Positions 22,475 to 34,100 of a stretch of 64,000 bases of DNA are shown here, one piece after another (positions within the stretch are counted from its first letter, which is position 1; each line of letters starts with the position of its first letter). The DNA is taken from the NCBI GenBank assembly GCA_947179485.1, contig OX359247.1:49139131-49203130 (forward strand), written 5' to 3'. The translations under genes and the position numbers were made by a program. This DNA is from Allacma fusca. Taxonomy: Eukaryota; Arthropoda; Collembola; Symphypleona; Sminthuridae. Under the pieces are notes generated by a model. That model was not told the DNA's origin and did not search any database. It worked only from the letters and a program-made list of their open reading frames with translations.

Positions 22475-25400
22475 TTTTCATACATATGCAACAATATATG
22501 CTTTTTTATATTCAATCTAAGTTCACCGCCATTGCTTAAGATAACATTAGTTTCGTCTGTTGTCTGAAAGGCGTTACAAAATTTAGTTTTTGTCGACTGA
22601 AATGTTGAGCCAGGTGCTCAGTAAATAATGTTCCTGGGGAAAAAAAATGTTTACACTGGTTTGGTCTAAATATGTACACAAGTTCGAAAAACTCTTCCAC
22701 AATGTTTTTCTTTGAACAGATAATTTTATTCATTTACATTTTTTACATACATCATTGCTTCAGAGCTTGCAAGAAGAATTCTAAATACTTCATTAAGGGA
22801 TTGGAAGTATGTCTCGTAATTGTTTTATTGCCATTTGCCATATAAATTGTAAAGGGATTTTGGTTTGTGTAGTCTCAATTATTGGGATTATGGTTAGATT
22901 CCAAGGAAGGATGAAATATTGAATGCTCTCAGAATACATTTTAATTTAATGATTAGTGGTAGTTTCGCTTGAAGGACTGTGGTGTCTGTAGCTGTCTCTG
23001 AAACTATACAACTGTAAATAATTCTGTTGAATCTGGAATAAATGCATGTGGTCACGGGTTGGTAACATTTTGGTATGGGTATTTAGAAGGGGAAAAAAAA
23101 GATGCCGTAAGGTATGCAGTGTCGTAGGAAGCAAAGTAGTTTTAAAAAAAAATTTTAAATAAATATGTAGACATGGAGCTTTCTTATATTTAAGTCCTTC
23201 CAGGGATGGAAGCTACATATGCTTTTGCATGCCTGCACGCAATTATGTAATTTTGTTTGTACTCCGGATACAGATATCTGTGTTGTGGTGTGACGGGTAC
23301 TCATTCTGTTAATGGTTTGTTAATGATAAAAAAATCGTGGGTATTTTTTGTTTCAGGGAGTGACAACTGTAGGTACTTACATTACAATAATTGAGAAGTA
23401 ATCATTTAAGTATAGTAGAAGTGAAGTTATATGACATAACACCTAACTCCTTCTTCACCTCTTGGGAATAAAGTTCCACAATGTACCACATGTACATACA
23501 TGCATAGAAGTCAGGTGGACAAGAACACACAGAGTGAGGACAACTCACACTAGAAGCTGCGGGCCAACTGTTGCAGACACAGTGCGCCAGATTTAATGAT
23601 CTTGGCCGTTAACATAAGCTCGGAGCAGTCGGAGGTTGGAGCTAGGCTGAAGCTGAAGTCAAATCCATGCTACGATTGTGGTTGCTAGTTGCTACTACGA
23701 GAACGAGGGAAATTATATACCAGACAGAAGGCCCGCTTCAATGCTCGTTGTGGTTTGCCTTAAGTTTGTTCCCTCAAAAACAGTTGTTACATTCTATGTA
23801 TGTACGTCCATCCTTCAGGCATGTTTTACTTTTCACGTCGTTCATTTTACTTTGAACGAAAATTGCATATTTGCACATTTGGCATTTTGCTTGTAATCAA
23901 AAACGCAGCTCTATTTATTTTCAGGGTAGCTAGCATTTTTTACGTTTTTAAATTCATGTTCATCATTTTGCTTATAATCTAAAGGGTATCTCGTCCATTT
24001 TGCCACGAACGATATTATGCTCTCGTTAGCAAGGATTTATAATAATTTTATTTAGAATTTATCTAATAAGAGTATTCCTGCTCTGAAGAGGCAAAATGGT
24101 CTACGTGCTGTACAAAAGTATGCGCTCGTAGAGCATTTTACCTCTTCAGCGTCGATTTCCTCCGTAGTAATAAAAATATCTGGACGAGTTGTCTTTACCC
24201 CAACTTTATTTTTTCGACGTTTAAACCATTCCAATAAAATAACGGCCTTTGATTACTTTCATTGTGCTCGTATAAACAGACTGCAAATGTCCGGCACAAT
24301 CCTAACGAACGATATCACAGAAAAAGATATAAATTCAGACCTCAATTTGCAAAAGAGTAAACAGTTTGAGGAAAACACTCCGCTCCAAAAAGAGCGGGGA
24401 ATTTTGAACCTGGCACAATGTTGGACACGAACATTGCTCAAAGGTACTTTTGGTAGACAATAGATAGAATACGTATGCCATATGTATATGTAGACCGTGA
24501 AGAGGTAAAGTAGATTAGATGGATTTTTGGTTCAAAACAAAATGGTTTGTATGCAGTTTGACTAAAAGTGAAATGGTCTAATTACTTGTAGACAAAAAAT
24601 ATTGCAAGTAGTTCATTTTGCTTTGAGGGGTAACTTCCTATTGGCCAGCATGCTTGTGGTCGACAATGTACCTAGAATATTTTGTCTCTTCACCCACGAC
24701 CAAGACATGTACTTACTTAGTGCAAATAATAGAGATTGCTGTTGCTCAAGTTTTGCTGAGGAGACGTCCGTCACTGTCCTTTAATTATTTCTTGTTGTCC
24801 GTCGTCGTCCTCCACTGCTTTAAAGCTACAGCTTTCCATTCTCTAAATGAGCTGATCTTTGATCTCGTCTACCCTAACTTTAATTATGTATATCTGACCA
24901 TTTCTATTCCCTCTGTTCCTCACCCCCAGTCCCAGTCATAACGTCAACAGCCTTTTCTCCTACCAAGTGGTAGTTTTTATTTTTGTTTACATTTTTACTT
25001 TTATTTAATTCCAACCTTTACAATTAAGAGTACAGTTGAGTCAGCATCCCTGGCCCCCGTAAGATATTTAAGTTTTGTGTCTTTTTGTGTATAATTTATC
25101 TGCCTATTATATAATGGGAAGGAAATTGAGTTAAGCTCATGTTCGAACATCCAGTGTGGTTAAATAAGAGGTGAACAATACTTTAAAATTTTTTAAGCAA
25201 TTTGAGAGAGTAAAGTAACTAATAAATAAATTATGTCTTTCATGTCTATAAATATTGAAAGAGCTTCCTGATCTTTGGGCTGACTCTGCTGACCTTTGCA
25301 GTTACGTAACTACAAGAGCATGTGTTATTTAATGGAATGAGCCCCCCCACAGTTTTTCAATTGCACAATATTTCTGGTTTTGACACAAGATTACAACATG

Positions 25401-25667
25401 ACTGTGTGAAGACGGAAGCCACTTTGGAGTTTAGTTTTGTTGTAATGTGTAATTTTGTCAGGGAATCAAATTAATTAAGGAGTAAAAAAAATTACTAGTC
25501 GTCAAATCTGTTGGGCTAAAGGAGAGTATAATTGGGAAGGATTTAATAAAAAGTAAGATTGTATTTGTGACACTTTTTAAATTTCAGGCTGACAAATGAG
25601 CGTAGCTGAAAAAATCTGGAGTAGTTGTAATACGATGTAAAGAGTCATTCACGGACCAAAATTTGGA
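22475..25667. other. Intergenic region with a field of hairpin-related repeats
   Basis: About 3.2 kb without a recognised gene. Between about 23820 and 24640 the words CATTTTGC, CATTTTAC or their complements recur at least eight times in both orientations, centred on a strong hairpin (separate entry). The open frames here (23667-23982, 24602-24941) are hydrophobic, low-complexity and probably chance. Confidence 0.45.
24083..24149. repeat. 67-bp near-perfect inverted repeat (hairpin)
   Basis: Two 26-bp arms, 24083-24108 and 24124-24149, are reverse complements with three mismatches and are separated by a 15-nt loop. The arms share CTGAAGAGG, AAAATG and TCTACG. Half-arm relatives occur at about 24497 (GTGAAGAGGTAAAG) and 54891 (GTGAAGAGGCAAAATG). 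It could be part of a short non-autonomous element or an RNA hairpin. Confidence 0.75.
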
Positions 25668-27466
25668 ATGACATCTCGATCACATCATGTCACCTTTGCT
25701 ATCGGCTGCACTATTGTTGTCGTAGTTACTCTTCTCTTTTTGCTCCAAAAAACCCACACTCAGCTTCAGGATGTACAAATTCGTCTTCTGCATTCAGAGT
25801 CAAAACATCGAAGCCTTTCTAGGCAATTTGATTGTAAGATTTGATTGAGGGGGGTTTGTATTTATAAAATTATTACATGTGAATGTTCTGAGTATGATTT
25901 ATGTAGATAATTGTTATTGTTAAATTATAAACGGGTTGATAACTATACTCATATGCTGCGGCTGTTGCTTTTTGTTGGTGGGTGAAGAATGTGTGTGGAA
26001 TATTGTTTAGATTTGTTAGCATATGTTATGAAATAATTGGTTAATTACACGACTCTGTTCTTCCATTCAGCATTGTACGAGTACAAAGAAAGACTGGAGA
26101 AATCGTTTATTAATTTAAAAAATGAGCGATCATCATTACTTGAAATCGACGATGCAGCCAAAGAAGACTTATCTCTGTCTAGAACGAACTGTGACAAGCA
26201 GCTGAAAAATCTTCAGGTTTGTTTATTTGTTTTATATAATTATATATAAATTACAAAGCAATCAGAATGTGAAAGGTGTGTGTAAGGATATTTGAAGTTC
26301 TCTGTTAAGGAAATGAAGGTTTAATAATAGTAATAATAATAAGTTTATTAGCCATTAAAATCATACACGCGACTAGCACCTTTACAAATGATATGATCAT
26401 TAGGTAGCTAGCGTGAAGATAGGAATGACATGCTATTGTAATATTACAGTATATTATTAGTAGTGTAAATTATGACAAAAAGTACTTACATAAATTAAGT
26501 TACAAATTTTCAAACAGTTCTAATTTATTTAGCTCCCTAGTCAGGCAAGGAATAGTTGAGTCAAATTAATATCGTATATTTTTACAATTTTTTTTTGACA
26601 AATAGACAATTTTTCCTGGTTGTTTAAATTTGAATCGCATTTGGCTTAAAAATATACCTGAATCTAGGGGATTTAAATAACGATTTTCCAAACTTTAAAC
26701 ATTGATTTTTCGTTTGAGTTAAAATTGGCTCCAGTTTTAATGACTGAATGGTGTGGCTATAGTTATACCTATTTACATATTTGTCAGTGAGTATGCTTAA
26801 GTATCGCTTCTCAAAACGAGTTATTCTATTTTTATCATTATTTTTCAGGCCAGAGTATCACACCGGAGAGCCATATTATGCAATGACTCTTATTTAAGCC
26901 TTATATACGATGATTAATTATTGCTGGTCAATGCAACGGTTTTAATTTCTTTAACATAAACAACCGTTTACTTGTTTTTTGAAGAGACAAATCAATATGA
27001 GTATTCCATTTGATATTTTTGGATATGTATACACAAAGTAGTTTATTAGCGTCACATTTCAGTATGATTGTAGAATTTTGTATTTCGACATAAGTCTAAA
27101 GTTAACTTAACACACTTTTTAATTTTTAATTTATATTTTCTCTAGGATGAGCTGAGTGCTTGTCGAGACAAGGAAGCAGTGACTTCCCTGAGGGAGGGTA
27201 ATTTCCCCCTAAAGCCTAAGACCACGCAGCCATTACTTGCTCCTCTTTCAGTTGCTAGAGAAAGTCATCAGCCTGCGCCAACAAATGCACGAATATTAAA
27301 GTTAAATCCCTCGCCAGCGTTTCCATTAAATAAACTAAATGTGGGGGATTTAAAAGAGCAAAAGGAAAATGAGGCTATTCAATCCCCTATCGGTCATGTC
27401 TCAGCCCATCCCGGCCAACCTTCTGGAGATCCGAATGAAGACACTGCTGGAAATGTTCTTATTTAA
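25668..27466 (+). CDS. GOLM1/GOLM2-like type II Golgi membrane protein (210 aa, 3 exons)
   Basis: Exons: 25668-25833, 26071-26216, 27146-27466; phases 1 and 0 close. The protein has a short cytosolic N-terminus (MTSRSHH), one signal-anchor helix at about residues 8-26, and then a heptad-like coiled coil to about residue 118 (QLQDVQIRLLHSESKHRSL, YKERLEKSFINLKNERSSLL, SRTNCDKQLKNLQDELSACR). A Pro/Ser-rich tail runs to the end. This order, and the paired cysteines in the distal coiled coil (NCDKQ, SACRD), resemble GOLM1 (GP73) and GOLM2 (CASC4), Golgi proteins involved in trafficking. It is shorter than the vertebrate proteins because the acidic tail is reduced. Sequence identity is low outside the topology, so the family call is moderate; an unrelated type II coiled-coil protein is possible. 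Confidence 0.65.
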
Positions 27467-30001
27467 TGAGCACTGCAGTTTTTATATATAACTGTAAGTT
27501 CTTCGGATAGTTTTGAAAGTATAGTCATGTATTTCGTTCTCTTATGCGGGTACATCATAACTTGCAAAAAGTTGAATTGGTCCAATCAAGTTTTATTAGA
27601 TTAATTTGCGTGTTGTATTTCACCAGTTGTAAAAACTGATTACATAACTTCGGCCAACCTTTAAGAACTACATTTGGATGGAACGTTGATATGAAAAGGT
27701 TTCACTTTGATCCTGATTTTTTTTGGAGTTAAACAACCAATCTGCTTCAGTTTAACATAGTGGGGTTAGAAAGTACTCCAGCCTGTCACGTTCTTTTAGC
27801 ACAGTGTAAGGTTACGGTTGAAAAAACTGCAGCTGGATTTAGTATAATACTTTTCTGAATTAAGGGCTTCTGCAAGTGCTGCTTCTTAAATGTCAGCCGA
27901 CATTACCATTTATACGACATAGTTGAGAGGCATGAGGCTCAATCAACATATGGTAGTTGGGTTTAGCTTAAACTTACAAGTTTTATATATAATTGTGAAA
28001 TAATAGAACGACATGACATTATGCATTTATCCATCCATTTATAGTTTTATTTTAATTTTCTTTTTTAAGAGTGCATCGGAACCTTACTTAGAACACATCA
28101 CACCTGGCCACAACTTGACAAGCAAGTATATATTTGTTGGAAGATTTCAACTTGACATCATACATCACTTGCTAGGTTTGAGACTATTTATTCGAAATTA
28201 TACAACGCAGGGACCATTACAGTATAAATGGAGTTTGGATACAATGATAAAACATGAAGATAAAAGAGGAGCATTACAAATAATTTTACTTATTTATGTA
28301 CTTCGTTTTACATTAACTTAGAGTGGAACAGGCAGAAATATTTTTTCCCTGACTGGTTTCTCTCTCTCTCACTATCAGGCATAAAAAATCTCTAATTTGC
28401 CAAAATGGAGAAATAAGAATTCTGTGACTGGCGAGTACAATGTATGCACGTTTTACTGACCGGAGTAAAAACGTATACCAGGTAGTCCAAGAGTTGAAAT
28501 GAGGTTTATTTTTTTACTGCTCGTTTTCACATTTCATTTTTGCATCTACTCAGCAGATTCTGCTGTCAGTGCTAGCTGAGAAGCTATACAAAGTTGTAGG
28601 AAATGAAGGTTAGCTTATTCAGTATTCTACTTCACCTCACACGGTGGTCATTAATTTTTATGAAACCACTAGTTTCCATTGTTGTGAGTTGTGATATAGC
28701 AAAGTAGCAGATTACAAATTCAAATGTGATGTCATAATTGTAAAAAAATTTGAAACCTATAAAATCCGAGGTGAAGACGGGAACGTGAATAGCTTTTTCC
28801 ATTAATGACAGAGGTCCAAGATCCAATGTCAGTGAGTTAAAGTTATCTAATCACGTTCAAAAACATCGAGTATAGAAATACACTAGTATAGATTTTTACA
28901 GAAGCTGTTAAATTATTTCGAAAATGATAATTAGTGTCTACGGATGAGCCATATCCATATAGAGTGTGTGATCATTCTAACATTTGAAGGAACGACACAC
29001 GTATGTACTTGACATAAAAATTGTATACCGAGAATCACAAAAATGGGAAATATTGGGGAGTATAAAAAATGTGTGCCGTGCTACCCGCTCCTTCAACTCT
29101 AGTTATTTACATATATGCCGACTTTTATGCCGAGGAGTGGTTTTTACTGACGAGAGAGATGAGATGGGGCAGGGAAACAATATTTCTGTTTGTTCCACTC
29201 TGCATTAACTGTAATTAATTAAGCAAGTATGAGATGATATTTAGTCAGGACTGTGCTGAAAAAGTATAGCTTTTGACGCAATTCGTTTAGAAGAAATAAT
29301 AATTATTACACATTTCTACGTCGTTCTCATTTGTATCTGCTTGTATACGTTCATGGAAACTTCGAATCCGATTTCTTCCATTGAACCACGAAATATTTGT
29401 AAAATGCGGACACATTTGTATGGACTTGAATAAATCGAGTAAATTTTGAATAATTCCAGGATTCCTCATTACAACATTTTAGAAATTACAGAATTCCTCT
29501 TTCACTAACCCGGTACATATTGGCTAACCTCCCTGCTTTGTTCTCGTCCACGTCATCTTATCAGTACAATGGGGAAAGACTGTTTTAAATGAATTATTGT
29601 TTCCGTTGTATGGTTAAAAGGGAATTGTATTACTGATATAATTATGTGCCGACATATGTATACTGCCCAGTCGGAAAAGCATTTGTTACAGTTAATTTAA
29701 TCTTGCTTGCCAGAATTGCGAGTAGCGAGTCACCAAATAGTGTAATTTTCTTTCAGTTGAAGTTTAAAGTAGGGCTTGCTTATACATACTTATATCTATC
29801 AGCATGATAAACATATTGTGACCAACTACTTATCCTTTGTTACTAAGGAATGAGGTTTCACAAAGTGTACTTTTTGTTCGCAATCCATCTGCGGATAAAA
29901 AATACTTTAGCGGACGGTATAAGTCTTGTCAGCATTTATTTATGGTCGTAGAGTAGGCGTGTAGGCATGCATTTATGTATAAATGGCCTAAGTTGCCCAA
30001 A
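27467..30001. other. Intergenic region, no gene recognised
   Basis: About 2.5 kb of AT-rich sequence. Open frames at 28013-28321 (+) and 28632-28826 (-) lack start context, splice partners or resemblance to known families. Confidence 0.4.
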
Positions 30002-30241
30002 TTAGAAGACGATTTCCGCTTGTTCTAAATCATATTCCAGGACTTCAATCTGTACCCTGGAGCCAGCTGTGCCAGTATACGTAATAATAAAGTCATTAAA
30101 TTCGCTGGGGTGTATTGTGCATTGGTACGGATTCTCCATTACATGTGTATCATGGGCATGAGAAAGAAAAAAAGAAACCGAAAAGTACATATTGGTAGAT
30201 ACATTTAATTTATTATTTGTATTCTCCTTCGTCATTTCCAA
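30002..30241 (-). CDS. Possible terminal exon with CUB-like segment
   Basis: On the minus strand the frame ends in a stop at 30002. Its last 45 or so codons read as YQCTIHPSEFNDFIITYTG followed by GSRVQIEVLEYDLEQAEIVF. The order C-x-W/I-I-x-P...Y...G-x-R-V-Q-I-x-V-x-x-Y-D-L-E resembles the first half of a CUB domain, an extracellular module. The first half of the frame (VSFFLSHAHDTH) could be a pyrimidine-rich intron end with an acceptor at GGAG before AATCC. No companion exon was found upstream on the minus strand. It may be a single leftover exon, a small secreted protein or chance. Confidence 0.3.
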   Translation of the reverse strand: MEMTKENTNNKLNVSTNMYFSVSFFLSHAHDTHVMENPYQCTIHPSEFNDFIITYTGTAGSRVQIEVLEYDLEQAEIVF

Positions 30242-30963
30242 CTACGTACATTACTTGGTTGGAGCCTATATAAAAGATATATTAACATTTTCTGATATCG
30301 CCTTAAGCGCTGAATGAATTAACGGAGAACTACTACACATTCCTTCCGCGACTGGAATACTGACTGACAGGATATTTAATCTGAGTATATATTTGTATTG
30401 GTTTCTGTGCTGCTAACAAAATCCACGGAAATACAATATTTGATTAAATATACTCCGTGCAAACTGAAATACTTTAAGCGGAAATCAAAATCTGAACTCT
30501 TAATAGGCAATGTGCGTTAATATGGAGGTTGAAAATATTTTTAAAAAAATATTGCCTTCGTAATTCCAAAAAGTATGGAGCACATTTGAGAGGATTGTAT
30601 GTATGTACATGTGCTTAAATAATTCGTTCAGCAATTTCCTCAAGGGCCTCATAGTTGAGAATTTTTACGATACGGGTAAAAATAAAATTTGTGTGACTGC
30701 AAGTCCAGCGCTTATCACGCACGAGTTACAATAACGCTTCCGGTCGGGTCAAAAATTTAATTTGTGGCAATGGGTTCGATCGTCCGTTCGGATCTTTACA
30801 TAATTACATGACAGAGGAAGGTTTCCCCCGCTTGTTTTGTTCCTCATCTCACATCTATATAGTTTTTTTCAGCAAAGTATAAATATTACGTATGTTGAAA
30901 CTTGTACATATGTACATGAGCTACCACAAAGGCAATTTTATTTTTTTTTCATTTAGTATTTAT

Positions 30964-30973
30964 TTTATTTATT
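30964..30973 (-). other. Poly(A) signals of the minus-strand four-pass gene
   Basis: Two overlapping AATAAA words on the minus strand lie about 180 bp past the stop at 31151. Confidence 0.45.
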
Positions 30974-31150
30974 GAATATACACACAACTAAACATATCAG
31001 CCGTAGATATCCGTAAAATATGTAAAAAGATGTTCGTACATATTTGAATGCATTACTTTGGAAAGGAATACAAATGTGCAGTACAAAGAATACGATGGTT
31101 AATTACATACATACAATGTCTGATATACATGAAATTGGCAATGTTGAGTA

Positions 31151-34100
31151 CTAGATCTCTGAAGAAGTTCTCTTTCGCTGTGCCTGAAGAATTTCCCGAA
31201 AATTTTGGGGCTCTTCTTTGCTAACTTCATCCAGTCTACTATACTGTAGTTGGGCTTTGGGGTCTTTGACTAAAAGGCGGCTAACGGCTTGCTGTAGATT
31301 GACTGTCGTGTAAAGTACTATTATCACTTGTTGTATATATATGTACGTACTGAAAAATGTTTTCACACTACAGCACATCTGAAGCTTCACGTTGTTTCGT
31401 ACTTTGATTTGAACAGGTGTAGTTGCCTTATTAGGAGAAGATTGTACGTTAGTGCTGCCATTATTGGAACGGAATGTGCGAATTCGACGAAGCAAAGAAT
31501 AAATATCATGGTGTAGTTGGTGAGACTGTCCTCGTCCATATGGATTCGTAAATACTTGTAAAAACTTTCGGCGATGAAGTAAATAGTAAGAGTATTGATA
31601 GCTAAGGAAAGACCGTTCACTCCCGCCAGGATTTTGGCATCGCAGCTCGTCACAACAAACACTGCAAACACAAAGAAATTCAAAGCCAGTTTAGTCCAAA
31701 CTATTTTCATTCACTGGAGAATAAGTTAGCATATTGGATTTTTTTTTCCTTTCGAAAAATTCCAACGAAACAAAAAACGGTAAGCGTAGCCAATTTCCTG
31801 GTAAATTATACAAGTAAATTTCTTTCTGCTCAACGCTTTTACTTAGATGGTTCCTTTTTCTCAGTAGTTCGTTCAGCTTCAAAGGTTTTAGGTTTCAAAA
31901 CAAAAACAGTGGAAGTTTAGATACGTCGAGGGCTTGATAAATTCGATGATTCATTGATCCAGGGATGTACAAATATCCCAAGCGTTACACATTTATACAT
32001 ATGCTATAAATTATGCTTGAAAGATGGTTGTTTACAAACACAAAAAGCATGCTTAGGGCTTACAGTAGAGTAGGACACACAATTTTTTACGTTGCATGCC
32101 AAATGTGCAACAAAAAACATAAAACATACTAGATTTTTTGGGTGTGGCAAGTATTTATTAGCATGGTATGAGCATACAGTAGCTCTGGTCTTAAATACGG
32201 GGGGAAAACTGGTAAACATGTGTTGTCATAATAAACAATTTTAAACATAAGAGCCTTAACTTTTAATATAAATAATTGCAAATTAAGCTCGTATATAGTT
32301 CCCCGCATACCAAAAATTCAACCACGGCATTTACTACTGTACAGCTCGATAGTGTTTATACCGTTCATCAAAAACTGCATACTGCGAAAAGAAAAGATTG
32401 ATTGCGAGTTTTAATAGTACGACAGGTGAGCTTAACATGTACATACTTGCTCGCGTGCCTATTCATTTAATTACAACTACAATGATTACATACACAGTAC
32501 ATAATGTGGTTAAACAATTCTGTGAATCAAGCTACTCCTGCTTCCTTTATGATTTAAAACACGGACAGAGTGAGGGAACTTGTTCCGTACACTGCACGGC
32601 TACAAACAATATGTGCGTGTGAGTGATCATTTCAATTGAAGGATTTGAGTTTTTGCACATATATGTAAAACCTCCCAAAAATATGCATGAGAGAATTGAC
32701 AACCGTAGACCTAATTTTACATCGCCTTTTCCGGACTGGTTATACATACATCTGACCAACAGGGTTAGCTTCTGTGTACAGGGTCAATCATGAATACCGG
32801 GTCAACTGAAAATCCTCAACTTTATTGCCCTGCCCAGCCGAAATTAATTTAAATAGGTATATCCTTACTACACAAATATCCCTGCGTGTATAGGGCACGA
32901 TAAAATAGTACTTTGGGTATTTTGCATTACGATTTTGTCAGACGACCAGAATTTCCATTTCAGGGAGTTCAATTTCTACAAGTGCTGATATTTTCAAAAA
33001 ATTGTACCACTTGGTTCCAAAACTGGGCTCTTATCAATTACCAATAATTTTGTTAATTTATTTGTAAATTAGGAAACTCTGGAAATGGTAGTCATTTACT
33101 TTTGTGACAACTGCAACAAATGAGTCTGATTCTGCACAATGAGTCCAGCGGAGGACTTACGAGAACCACACTATTGTCAAAAAGGCTTTCAGTATAAGTT
33201 CCTTTGTAATTAAATTCCGCCACATAAATATCATTGTACTAGGTACAGTCGTACAGTATATAGACCAAACACAACTTCCCACAAATTGTTTTACTGTCTG
33301 AAGTCCCTGTTCACAGATTTTTTCCCCAGTAGGCACTACAACCCACGAAATTGAATGGAAGTAATTTTTTGTGAGGAATGCCAGGATACAGTATAAATGA
33401 TTATAAGGTAAATAGGAACTATTACAAATTTCAGAGGCATTATACAAATGAACAAAACAAAAGTAATTATGTATATCTATTGCTCTTATTGTATATCTCT
33501 GCTCTCTATCTACTGTGCACTGAAAATGAAAGCATTATAATTAAATTTTCTTGTCGGGATCCGAAAAAGGCATGAAAGCATGCATTCCAGTGAAAAACCA
33601 AACACAAAGTTAGAACAAAAAACATGGATATATCTGTATACAAAAGGAATGATTCCCTTGTGTAGGGAATTAAATACTATCCCTCACCTTCCCAAACTTT
33701 TCGAGCAGCTCTTTCCGGTACAAAAGACAGTGAAAGTTGCAAATTGTCCCTAAAATGTTGTTATGCCCATAGCATTACTATACTGCACACTTGGCTTAAC
33801 ACTTACCTTTTGTATCCTTCACAATGCCGGCATGCCCGACAGTTCCAATACAAACTTTTGTTATTGGCATGAAGTTGCCCTGGAATGTGAGGGTAGGGGA
33901 ATTGAACAAAGCCACACACTGAGATGAAAGACAACATACAGCAGGGTAGTTGAAATTGCAGGGAAAGCAAGGGTGTCCTCAATAATTGCTGCTGGAGGAA
34001 TTGAAAGGATACGGATATCAATTTGCGGACATTTTTCACGCTGATGCATCCCTCTTCAATAAAATCCCCTGCCATAGGTACAGACATTCTAGCCCATTAT

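Noticed and set aside
30765-30800. GGGTTCGATCG, resembling a tRNA T-arm
   Set aside because: No acceptor stem, D-arm or anticodon arm can be formed around it.
33803-34087. Minus-strand open stretch with splice-like ends inside the second intron of the four-pass gene
   Set aside because: Joining it in the required phase brings a stop, while skipping it makes a continuous membrane helix.
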